Shown in pieces: positions 1 through 12,400 of a stretch of DNA of 64,000 nucleotides; within the stretch, counting starts at the first letter, position 1; each line of letters opens with the position of its first letter. The stretch comes from Cyanoderma ruficeps (lineage: Eukaryota > Chordata > Aves > Passeriformes > Timaliidae). Under the pieces are notes generated by a model that was not told the DNA's origin, ran no database searches, and saw only the letters and a program-made list of their open reading frames with translations. The stretch lies in NCBI GenBank assembly GCA_008694505.1, contig VZDJ01000064.1, positions 557,281-621,280 of the forward strand, written 5' to 3'. Position numbers and translations under genes: made by a program.

Positions 1-3000
1 TCTGCTGCCTCAGCTTCATGTCATGTCTTGGAAAGGGTGTGGCAGAAGGTGGGATGTTCCTTAACACAGGAGTCAGCCCTTGGAAAGACATGGTTTGCTT
101 CACACAGAGTTGCACTTTAAAAAAATAAAATCATGAGTTAAATATTCATTTATAGGGCTGGGAGAAGGATATTTTATGTGTGTGAATATTCAAAAATGTC
201 AAGACATTATACTGATGTTACTACTAAATTTTTTTGAATGAAAGATCTTGTGCATTGAGAGCTAAACTCACTATACATCAAGATGCTCAAATATAAATTT
301 TATCTTGATGTACACTTGTGTTCCTTTCCAGTGTGTAAGGTGGAATGAGCATACTTAAAAGCATTATGTAGCTTGAATATGAAGCATGTTGCTGAATACT
401 GGTGTTTCTTGAGAAATCAGTCGATCAAGGTAAAGATTTGAGATCCAGCAAAAAAGGAAAAAAACTTCTGGGTCCCTTTTTGGGATATTTTGAAATAGTG
501 GAGAACTCATTTATATTTTTTGCTTAATCAGATCCTGAATATAATTTCTGTCTCTTAAGACAGCTTGAGGCCAAGACGCAGTAAGAGAAATAGGGACTAG
601 TTTTAATAGAAGCTGAATCTTTTGCCTTCTGGAGCAAGTTAAGAAAAGAACATACTTTGAAGGGTGCTTTGTAATTCTGTTTTTTTAGCAGCCTCATGTA
701 TGTAAGAATCTGTAAGCTGTACCTTGTTTTGTTTTTCTAGTTATTCCCCGAGTCCCTCTAGTGGGAAGGAAAATACTGTTATCCTTGTATTCAACAGGTG
801 AATGGAGATGAAGCTATGGGGTTATCATGGGCTGTCTGTGGCAAAGCAGAAAAAGGTGTCTAGGTATCCTGTAGCTGGTCTCACCTCTTGTTCACTGGAC
901 ACTGAGTGATTGTGTTGTTAAGAAATGACCTTAAATTACATTGCTGGTAATTGAATTACTAAATATTGGTATATCTTGACAGTAGTCTTCAATAAATCTT
1001 GCAAATTTTAAGCAGCAATTAATTTGGCTTCACATGTAAAATTTCTAATATGGTAATAGCAACTTCTTACATAACAACTTTTCTGTATTTCAGAAAGATG
1101 AAACTCTGGGTTATGCCTTCTCTGTGGGGTGATCAGCAACTGGCAGTACTTAAAAAATAAATCTACTTACAGTATCACAAACATGTGATTAATACACTGC
1201 TTTTGTTACCATTAACAAGTCTTATTTTCTTGCAGAAAAGTAATAACAGTTATGCCTTCTATTTTGCAATACTCAGTTGTCTTTTTAAGAGCAATTTTCA
1301 CAGTGACATAACCACTAAACCAAGTGGAAATGAGGATTACTTATATGTGTCTCTTAAACTAGGTGGTTGGGGGCTTAATCATTAGCTGCTATAGAGTGTA
1401 ACCTGTGTTTTTACTAGAGCATGTGTCTAGAATAATATGCATGTATTTTCTTGAGAGCAAAGGCTTTTTTCTGAGTAAGAAAAACTTTGATTTGTCTGAT
1501 ATCTTATTGCCTGCCAGTAAAAAAATAGCTTCTTTTTATGAAAAATAATAAAATAAAGTCTAACTTTTTGGCTGCTAAGGATATCAACCTCACTGTGATG
1601 GCAGAATTTTCTTGCAGTTGAGAAGTGCTCAGGCATTGAAATATTCAAAAGTGTAAAAAAATTAAGTGCCTCCAAACACTTACTAGTCTTAGTAAGTTGT
1701 AATCTGTTGTAATTTCATTGCACTTCTGGTTTGTATTTTTTGTAGGTCAGTGTGACTTTCACTGTAGTACCTTTCTGATTAACTTTAGGGTTAAAACTGT
1801 ATTTACTATATAGCATTGGAATAACTCTTCCCCTTCTAAATCTTTGTATACTGCATGTCTGCTTTTTATGTCTGTACTTCCACTGTTTTGGTGTCTTCTG
1901 ATGAACTATAAGCTGTTAAATTCTGAGCTTTGCTGACTAAAATAATGTTTTATATATAGCATTATATCATATGAAATCAACCATTGAAACTTTTTATCTC
2001 TAGAAGAATGACTTTTTTTCCCCAAAAGATGTTGCACAAGGTTCAGGTAGTTTTGCTGGAGCTGGCAGAAAGAGGATGGAAGTCTCAAACTTTCCAGTCC
2101 TACTGGTTTTATTACTTAACAGTACTTTTCTCAGAGGAAGCAGTGCCAGCTGTAGACATGGAAATAAAACTACACTATGTAGTGCTTCTAGTGCTATTCT
2201 AGTATTACAAAGTTTGAACCACGCCTGATGCTACTCTTAAAAATAAAAAATGTGGGGAGGGGAAAGGAGATAAAGTAATGAGTGAGCAGGTTCCTAAATT
2301 TACATAAATGTGTTTCTTTATGTGAATGTAATGTTTGCTCCTGTGTGTCTTCAGTTAATTTTCAGTAAAATGCACAACATTGCTATAAAACAGTCTTAAA
2401 ACCAGGTATTAGCAAGTTATAAAAATGGTTGCTGTAGCAAGATGAGATATGTTTACTTCTGTGTATCCCAGTCCATCAGAAGAACCTAAAGGATGCAATG
2501 GACATTGAAACAGCAGGGCAGTTCTAAACCCATGTGTATTTAGTCTTGTCTATATTCCTTTTTAAGCTGGCAATAGTGTCTTCTTTTCATAGCAAACCTG
2601 ATTTTTTCTTATCCCGTCATACCCACCATCTTCTTTTTCTTACAGAAAAGCATACTGTAGCTGAAGTGCAGCATTCTTTGTATTCAGGTGTTTTGTATAA
2701 CTTCACAGCTGGTGGTTTTTTGGGTTTTTTTCATTCTTGGCTAGAGGAAGTGATTGCATAAAGAGCAGTCTTTATGCTTGTTTTGTGGGTGGATGCAGGT
2801 TCATTTTATAGCCAGTGGGTTTCATATGCAGTATTTAACTCTGCTTGGGAGCAGTGTTAGGCTGTGGATTATTTCTGTACTTCAGTTCAGCTATGGGAAA
2901 TTGACAACAGGTGCATTAACTTCACCTACATATTTCTCAGCTGAACTGCAGTCAGCTCAGTGCAGGCTACCTTACTCAGCTTTTGCTCTTGTGGTTTTAG

Positions 3001-3282
3001 ATGCAAGTCTAGTTCAAAGATTCTCCCATGTTAAAATTCTTGAATAAACAGAAGTTGACATGGTCTTGTGTACTATTGTGCAAGATGATTCTACCTGAGT
3101 GCTGGGGGAGTAATTTAGTATTCAGTGGGGCAGAAGTGAAACAGTCCTTGGCTTGCAAGTTGTCCTTGAACTTTTAATGAGCAAACAATAGGTAGCTTTC
3201 TTATTGTGGAAAATACATGTATATGGGTTAAGGCTCTCCCTGTGTATATATATATGTATATACTCTAATTTTATTTTGACAG
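1..3282. other. TENT2 intron (5' end outside window)
   Basis: AT-rich intron sequence upstream of the first visible TENT2 exon. No acceptor followed by a TENT2-like reading frame was found, and no interspersed repeat is recognised. A short TA-rich run (tatatatatatgtatatac) lies at about 3245-3263, just before the acceptor. Confidence 0.7.
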
Positions 3283-3416
3283 GAATGTTTTGATCCTACT
3301 ATGCAGTTGCATTTTGTTCATCAAGCACCATGTACCATTCCTCCTTACATCTCAAAAAATGGATCAAGCCTTGGAGATTTGCTAATAGGCTTCTTCAAAT
3401 ATGCCGCAGAATTTGA
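3283..3416 (+). CDS. TENT2: TENT2 coding exon, PAP-associated domain segment
   Basis: The acceptor is a pyrimidine-rich tract ending in ttttgacag; the donor is GA|gtaagt. The 134-nt exon begins in phase 0 and ends with two bases of an Asp codon. Translation runs [11 protein letters not shown], then [15 protein letters not shown], then [18 protein letters not shown], which corresponds to the human GLD2 segment around VHQAPCNVPPYLSKN. The bird exon appears one residue shorter than human just before the EFDW motif. This segment belongs to the central/PAP-associated domain that packs against the catalytic domain. Confidence 0.93.
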
Positions 3417-6400
3417 GTAAGTAATAAGCTCATTTTAGTGGTTTAGAAGATGTGAAACTTTTACTCCTTCTATTCAATATAGCAACACTTGAAAGAAAGA
3501 AAAGCAGCAAGGCAGGAGTGGTAACCGAGAGAGAGGAAATGAGTGGAAAGGCTAAATGATAACAGGAATGCTGGTAAATTGTCTGATATCTCTGCTTAGC
3601 TAGGCATTCTTTCCTGTAAAATAGCTGCCAAAAGCTGGAGAGCTTTGTCCTTTAAAAATTGTTGGATTTTGTCACACAGTTACACTATTCTACAGTTACC
3701 TATTCGTGTGTGAGAAAGCTCCGTTCTTAGCTGTCATTTAAGGTATCAACTGCGATATGCATTATTTGTACCTTAAGGGCTGTGCTTGTCTTTTGTCACA
3801 CTGAGTCAATGGAGCTAACTGGCCAGGTGGCTCCTCACTTTGACCAGAATATATGTCTGTATAGGCCTCACCTAGTGAAGAATTCTCCCATGTATAGTTG
3901 TTTCACTCATATTATTGGTTTGCTAGAATCTGAGTTTAATTTTGGCATCTGGACTGTCTTATATAAGAGTAGAAGCTAAAGTTGTGAGGGCGTCTGAGAA
4001 AGCCTTAAGTTACATCAGTTTTGTCAAATTGTTACTCATGTATTTCTGAATTTCTTAGAAAAAATATTTGTTCATATAAAATATCAAATGGTTGTATCAA
4101 TCAGCTTAAAGATCTTCTAAACTTCTGAGGCAGTTGTTTCATTAATGTTGCTGTCCTGTGTATGCATCATCTCCATTTCTTGGAAGGAGAACAAAGCATA
4201 CAATTGGATACTAATAATTTTGGAAATGTTGATAATTTACTTTAATATATGAAGTGAAAGACCATAAAATCATGAAAGCATTTTTGGGGTGCACATCACA
4301 TGTGAAGTATGTAAGCTAAATCCCTATGGCCTGTAGTATTGCATGAACCAACTGCATTTTGTTCCTTCTTAAGCCTGACTGAGAGATTTTCATGTAAGAG
4401 ATTTTCTTTCAATGATCTCTGCAGATAAGAGAATAATCTTTTGTGTTAAATGTTTCTCTTGAGTGCCTGTCTTTTCAGCTGACAAGGTGATGTTTGCTAA
4501 AGAGGCAAATGAGAAGACACTGCTGGAGGATAACCTTAGGTTCTTAATTTATGTGGGACATGACATGAATCTTTTACTACTTGACTGTACAAGCTGTTAA
4601 TCTTCTCATATATTAAAGTAAATATCTTTTCCACTAAGGAATTTTATGGTTTGCCTATGCAAAGTAGCAGAGATGATCTTGTCAGGAAAAATACCTAGTT
4701 TGACTTTTCTGGGTTTTGGTGCTTGTGAACAGTGTCAAGACCAGATTGCTGCCTAAGTTGTGTCTGGTCCAGAACAACCTCATATCTGTCTGCTATTAGA
4801 CAGGCTATGCTCAGACATGTTCAGACCAAAAATTCTGCAGTATCAGTGTTTGAGCTGATGGCAATCCCTAAATAGTATTTTTGTGAAGATTATAAATCAG
4901 GAAAAAATACTACATAAATTCATTCATAGACACACGGAGCTTCTGGGTAAAACAAAGCTTGAAAAAGTAGATAGTGAAGATAGGATGGTTGCTGATGTCA
5001 AGGGAAGAAAATGTTTCAAAAAACAGAATTGAATAAAAATGATACCTTCTAGTGTTCAGTATCTGTTAAGTGTTTAAACATTTCACTTGTGATAGTCTGT
5101 TTAAAGAAAAAAAGAGAAAAATACCAGTAAAAATAGCCATTAGAATTCCTGTGTTGAAAATGCTGCTACATAGCTGAGAAGTCATTTGAGGAAAAGATGC
5201 ACTCAACGCAGCAGCCTATATTATTTGTAACTCTTTCTGCTATAGAAATAAAATTCAAGTGTACTGTTTATCTGTGTATCCCTGACAACTACAAATCCTG
5301 TTTGAAAGGAATAGGGTTGATAGAAGTCCATATATTCTCATTGACTGGAGAAGACAAATTAGTGCATAGGGAGGAACATGAACATGGTGATTAGAAGGTT
5401 TTGTGTGTGTGATGGCTAGCCAGTGAAAGTAAAAGTGGTCTTATGCTAGCCCACAGGATGTGTTATCTTTGCTTTGAAGTTGCTGATGGAAACAACAATA
5501 CAAATGACAATGAGGGTGATAATGAAATACATAGAATCACAGAGTCATAGAATATGCTGGGTTAAAAGGGACCTATCAGGATAATTGAAGTCCAGTTTCT
5601 GGCCCTGCATGGGATCATCCCTAAGATTCATACCATGTGCCTTAGAGCAATAACCAAACACTTCCTGAACTCTGTCAACTGCTGTGACCACTTTGCTAGG
5701 GAGCCTGTTCCAGTGCCCAGCCACCTTCTGGGTGAAAAATATTTTCTCAATACCAACCTAAACCTTCCCTGATTCAGCTTCATGCTGTTAAACCTTACGT
5801 GCTGTCATGAGAGTGAAGAGGTCGGTGTCTGCCTCTCTTCCCCTCATGAGGAAGTTGCAGACTGCAGTGAGGTCTCCCCTGTCTCCTTTTCTCCAGGCTG
5901 AACAGACCAAGTGACCACAGACACTCCTCATACAGCTTCCCCTTAAGGCCCTTCACCATCTTCATTGCCCTCCTTTGATGCTCTTAAACAGAATGTCTTA
6001 TACTGTGGCACCCAGAACTGTCCCCAAGCACTTGAGGTGAGGCCACCCCAGTGCAGAGCAGAGCAGGACAATCCCTTCCCTTGCCTGGCTGGAGATGCTG
6101 TCCCTGATGTCCCCCAGGACACAGGTGACCCTCCTGGCTGCCAGGGCACTGCTGACTTGTGTTCATCTTGCAAATACACACAACACAGGACTCTCTTAGT
6201 TCTGTTTTCCATGGAAGAACTAGTGCTAGAGAGTGTTGAATATTTTCTTTGCTGTAATAAGTAGTTTTTTCACTGTTTGTTTTCCCTGTGAAACCTTTAC
6301 TAGTGTCTTTATGCACTAAAATTTTGAGATTCTATTTCAGTCACTGACTGTTAAATGAGGCTGTATTTATATGATCTGTACTGGGCCACTGAACTGTCCC

Positions 6401-9400
6401 ATCAAACATCATCCCTTGTTTGATGAAAAGATTGCTAAAGAGAGTGTGACTTCAATTTTTGTATAAGTAATTTTTTTAGGCTCCTATCTGTGGAGTAGGA
6501 TGCACTACCAGATTTCATACACAGGGAAATGTTTTGCTGAATGAACAGCATGCAATCAAAAATGAGCAGATCATATGTGGATATCATAATTTTGAACAGA
6601 ATAAATCATTGAAGACCCCTGCCTAGAACGTTTAACTACTGATCTATTTTACATGTAATGGTCAGGAAGAAAAGATAAGGCAGAGATATATTGTTTTAAA
6701 CTTCTCCCTCACTCTAGCAAAGGCTATTAGGTATTTCAGTTAAAATCTGTGATTTATTTTACTTGATGTAGGACAGGATGAGTTTAAGAGTATAGCAAAA
6801 GAAGAAATAGGAGCTTTGCATCCTGTGCAGTCATGCAGTCATCCTTGTGCTATGTTTATTTTCTCTCATGCTTTTAAACTCTTTTGTTTATTTAGACCAT
6901 AAGATGTTTCAGAACATTGTTTACTATCATGTATTTATACAATACCTTTTCCACAGTCCTACTCTAAGATTTTCAGTGTGTCCATAAGAAGTAATTTTTG
7001 TACCCCTTCATCCCTGTCCCCAAAGAAATGTGATTTGGAAATTGCAGCATGCATTGGAATAACACACCATATATGGCAAAGCTTGTTATGCTTCTATGGT
7101 TGTATAAGTATCTTGCCATAAGAATTCAAGCCTGTGTAATGCTTCTTATGATACAGCTGGCTATGGTTATGACTTCATTTTAACTTTAACTATTTAAAAT
7201 TGTCCACTGATTAAGTAGTGAATATGATCAAGAAAAAACTGTAGATGTTCTCCAACACAAGTATTTGGAATCATGTTTACCAGCCCCTCTGAAGGAGGTG
7301 TCTGATTTCAATTCTGCTACTGTGAGTGAAGGCAGCAGGTTTTCATTTGGCCATCTCCTTACAAAGTGAGGCCTTGAAGCAAGGTGTTGCTCCCCTGAAT
7401 TTATTGCTTTGTGATTACTTCCCTTAAATTTACCATTGCAGGTTAAGTAGCAGTTGTTTAAGTTCATTCACTGATTCGTATATGGGGGCCATGGTAAAAG
7501 CTTGCTTATATTCTAATGACAAAATAGAAAATTTCAGCGAGAAACTGCTTGCAGCTCTTTCCATGATAGAATTTGTCAGGTAATAAAGGGATCATTTTTA
7601 ATGCTATGTTGAATTAAATATGTTTGCAACTTGCACCCATCTTACTGTGTTTATACAAGCGGCTTTGATTTATAAGAATGCTTTGGAAAAGATAAGCTTT
7701 TTATTCTGTTTGTACTGTAGTCATATGCACACCTGAAAATGCCTAGTCTCTTTCTTTCAAATATTTGCTTTTGCCATGAAGATCACGTACCTAGTGCAGT
7801 CAGTGACAGCAGAAATAACTGACAATTGAAATAGCTGTTTAAATGGCATTGTTAACTTATGGATTAAAAACGTGCAGGGAGAATATCTGCGCTGTGTTGG
7901 CAACAATGAAGTTACTATATTCAAGCCTAAGTGGCTAAAATTGACACACAAATAATTTGCTATTCATAATTAATTTCTAATTCAGTATGATCTTTGTACC
8001 AAGACAGTTCTGTAAGACTGTTAGATAAAACAGTTGTTTTCAAATTTAAATTTCAGTTTTAAATAAAAGGCTTTTAAGTTTCAAATTTAAATAAAAGGCT
8101 TTTTAAACAGCAAGAAATGCCACTTCTTTGTTGCTTTTTTGCTTAACCGGTGTATTATAAATGCATTTATGCTGAGGGATCAAGTATAGCCTAGGGAAAA
8201 AAGAATTCAAGAGAAGAATTACTATTTCAAGTGAAACAGTACTGCCTGGTTAAACCAAATACAGATCAAATACTTCTTTGCATTCTTTTCCCTTTTCCCT
8301 TTTCCCCACTGGCCTGAGTCTCTGATTTTTAAATAAGCTTCCAAAAAAACCAAACTGTAAGCTTCTGCTCACAACCAGTGTTCTTGAGCTGCAGTTTAAG
8401 CTCGTTTGAAGCTCTAAGCGCAGGAATTTTTTCTTTTGTCTTTTTGTGTGTCTGTATGTTTGGGTTTTTTTGAGCAATTAATCTGAATTGAGCCTGTGTT
8501 GATGGTTGATTATTAAAAGACAGGATAGGAAAGTATTTGATGCTTCACAATATCTCTGTCACAAAAGAAGTCTACTCTGGGAATTAAGGAGAGGAAAGAT
8601 CACGGCTTAAAATGGAGGCTTTAGTTTACATTAGGTCATTAGAAAAGATCATCATCATTACTAATTTTCTAAAGAATATATCAAGAGAAAGCTAAATATA
8701 CACACTGAGCTATCCTGTATCTCTTCATGTGCTGTGTTCTGCATTTTTTAAAAACAAGCCCTATTCATATTGTTAAATGTACATGTTCTTTGAAGTACAG
8801 TTATTCAAACATCTGAATTATGTTCTGAATTACAGTTATTCAAACTCAAATTAATTATGAGTTGTATTTGAGATACTTTGTAGAATTACAGTCGTGGATT
8901 TTTAGCTGTCTTATCACTGTTGACTTAGTGAAGTTACAGCAGTCTGTCCAGATCCCTCTGCAGAGCCTTCCTGCCCTCCAGCAGATCAGCACTCCCACCC
9001 AGACTGGTGTCACCTGCAAACTCACTGAGGGTGCACCTGATCCCCTCATTCAGATCACTGATAAAGATCTTAAACAGGACTGGCCCCAGTGCTGAGCCCT
9101 GGGGAGCAGCACTGGTGACTGAGCACCAGCTGGATGTGACTCCCCTCATCACCACTCTGGGCCCAGCCAGCCAGGCGGTTTTTGAATCATGAACAGGCCA
9201 CCTGCCCAAGGCAGGAGCAGCTGGTTTCTCCAGGATAATGGTGTGGGAGATGGTGTCAAAGGCTTTACTAAAAGTCCATGCAGACTACATCCACAGCCCT
9301 TCTCATACCCATGTTGTCAGAGAAGGAGATCAGGTTGGTCCGTCAGGATGTGCCTTTCAGAAACCCCTGCTGGCTGGGACCAGTCCCCTGGCTGTCTTGG

Positions 9401-12400
9401 ATGCGGCACATGATGGCACACAGGAGGAGCTTCTCTCTGTAGTTAAGAGCAGCTGAAAGGTGACTGGGTAGATAAGGACATGAAAGTGGAAGTGGGGTTT
9501 TTTGGCTTCCATTACATTTGGCGTACTGTTGTGCCAAGCATCATAAAAGATGGTGGCACATCATAAAGACTGCCCTATAATCTGCGTGCGGTTCCTTTTA
9601 AATGTGGTAATTGCCTTGTTTTGTTGTTGTAAATCTGTCTGCAGAAAGTGGTAGACACTTGTACTTGCAGTCTAAAACTCAGCATATATAAAGGATTTTA
9701 GCTTTCTAGTAATAGTTTCCTTGCACAAGGAAGGCCTATGAGCAAGTTATTTCTACGTATCTTTATGCTGTTGAGTATTGTTTATGGAATGCAGTATGTG
9801 GCTTGTCTGCACTTATTCTTTACATTCCTTTTTTCCTACAGAAAATTCTGAAAGATTTGATTCTGTAATTTATTTTGAACTTAGAAATAAATGTAGGTGA
9901 CAATGCAAATTTAGTTTGACATAGTTAATCAAAAAAATTCCACTGTGAATATATGTTACTCATGGATACCTGTGGTGCTCTCTTTTGGAGATGCTTTTTC
10001 TACTTGAACTTCTGTTGGTAGAAAGATTTTCTTGTTTTCTACCCATGATGTTAAACTGAATTACTCATTATTATAAAATACTGTGTTATCCAGGCTTATG
10101 ACACTATAAGTCTGACAATTTTTTTAATGTAAACTGATACTTTAAAACTAAGAGCTAACATTTTTTGCAAATTGTTTTCCTTTTCTTTAGTTGGAGCCAT
10201 CAAATTATTTCAGTTCGCGAGGCCAAGGCTATTGCAAGACCTGATGGTGTTGAATGGAGAAACAAATTTATTTGTGTAGAAGGTAAAATGTGAAGCTGCA
10301 TTATAGTTTTTAACTGTTAAGGCATTAAATACATAAATCTATCAATTAGACTTTACCTTGGTTGTGTTTTGAGAAATATATTGCATTATGTAGAGAAGAA
10401 AGTTTAACCAGTGTAAATAGTTTGTAAACAGTCCTGTCAAAAACATTTGAGAAGGAAGCCTTAAGTTCTAAAGTGTTTAAAAATAGTACTCCTGACCTTT
10501 TCTTCAAGAGCACTCATTGCCCTGTTACTTTTGGAACAGGGCTTAGAACTTCGACAGGGAATGGCCTTTATGCCAGTAGTGTATATTTTTCTGCTCAACA
10601 AAAATAGTTGTCAAGTTCTGCCAAGTTTGAACTACTGAAAAAACACAGCAGGTACATACTGAGAGTATTCTTGAAGAGTATTGTTTGTTCTAGAAATGCT
10701 CTGGCATTGCAGTGACCATGTTATATGTATGGTGATCCCCTTGTGGGTACTATTTTTGGCTGGCTAGTGAATGTAGACTTTGTGCAGGGACTACATGATG
10801 CCTTCCAGAACTGGAGGGTAAACCCAGGCTACCTGTTGCAGTTGCAGGTCTCAGCTGTCTCAGTGCAGAACTGGGTAGGAGCACTGTACAGGCAACCTGG
10901 TTCATGTGCTAGTGACACTTTTTAGCTGCCATGAGGAATGTACATGGGGAAGATGAGCAGGTAAGCACACATAGGAGATGAAGCCTGCACTAAGGAAGGA
11001 GATGATAGACCAAGAGAAGGATCGAGATGTTAGGAGAATGAGAAGTAAGGAAGGGACTGAGAGTTGCTGTGTAACTGCAAACAGTTGTCACAAAGGGAGA
11101 GGGGGCTTTGGCCCTGGCTGCAAATTAGTGGAGGCTATTAGGATAAGGATAGCAGGGGTTGAAGTCTCAGGATGAAATAGGAGTATAACTTGCACAAATG
11201 GTATGGGAGAAGTTGTTAGACACTGAGAAGATTTTACTGGGGGAGGAGGGGAATAAGGCAGAAGTCCTGTGACTGAACAGATATTCCTCAAGACTGATGA
11301 AGCTTAGAGTTGGGGTATGAATGCACTTACCTGTATTTGTGCTGCTCTGTGCAGAGAATCACTTTCAGTCACCTTCACCTGCTTGTGAACTTGGTTATTC
11401 TGTGGTCCAGAGCTCAACAGCTTGGCCATAGTCACATGAATGTCAATGCAAAGCCACATGATGGGATTCCTGTTCTTTATTTGACCCTTTGAAGGAAAAT
11501 CAACAGTTACAGGAGAGGAACACACTGAAATATGGCTGCGCTGTAGTCTGTAGTCTTAGAGTTGAGAAATGTGAGAATTAGAGTATCTGCACAGCTGAAA
11601 TGATTCAGAATAGCGTAGTGAGGCATTGCCAAGGCTCTGGTCTGAGTGTGGGAGGTGGGAATGCTGGGCAGCTATGTTTGCTGCTGTCACGTGATACTGA
11701 TCCGCTGTGTTGCAGGGGGCTGTGTGTTTCAAGCTCTCAAGTATTTTATGACATTACAAAGTGGTTGAATAATTAGGTTATCGTTCTGCCAGTCTGTAAA
11801 ATAGAATAAACATCAACATACAAAATAGACAGTCTAGATTTTGTATTTAATGGTCTTGATTACATATAACTCTTCCTTAATGCATTTTTGTTTGCACTAT
11901 TAAAAAAGGCAAAATTATTTGTAGGTGATGTATCTGATTTCTTCCTTGGTTCAAGATTTAGTGGGTTTAGCCTCACATACCAAGTGTTTAGTTCTAATTT
12001 GAGAGGGAAAAATAAAATCTACTTTTAGTCAAAGTAGACTTCATGTTTATAACAGCTGTTAAGCTGAACTAGGTTAACAAAGTATGTAGATAAATTTTTG
12101 TGTACTTGAGAAGAAGATTTCAAAAGTTACATAAACATGCCAGTATATTCTGTTTTCCATGTCTTTGTCAAATTTTCTTGTTTGCAGAATAAAATTTCAA
12201 TAAGTGATACTATTGGATATATTTTTAAATATCTAAAATATATATGTTGCTAGATTACACAAGTCTGTGCCTGCAAGTTTCCACAATTCTGCATGTAGTA
12301 CTGTATTTAGATTAGCTCAAGAAAAACTGTATTCTCTTTTAAATGTAATGGGTCTTAAGGCTGATTCTTGCATATATTTCTGCTGTTAGAGAAACAAATA

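Larger units (their letters stand above)
3417..10190. other. TENT2 intron with two CR1 fragments
   Basis: A 6.8-kb intron. It contains antisense CR1 fragments at about 5530-6180 and 8930-9470. A small local duplication lies at about 8045-8106, where an AAATAAAAGGCTTTT unit occurs twice about 33 bp apart. Nothing else is recognisable. Confidence 0.75.

Noticed and set aside
5965..6316. 89-110-aa open frames on both strands
   Set aside because: Located in a decayed CR1 fragment and its flank.
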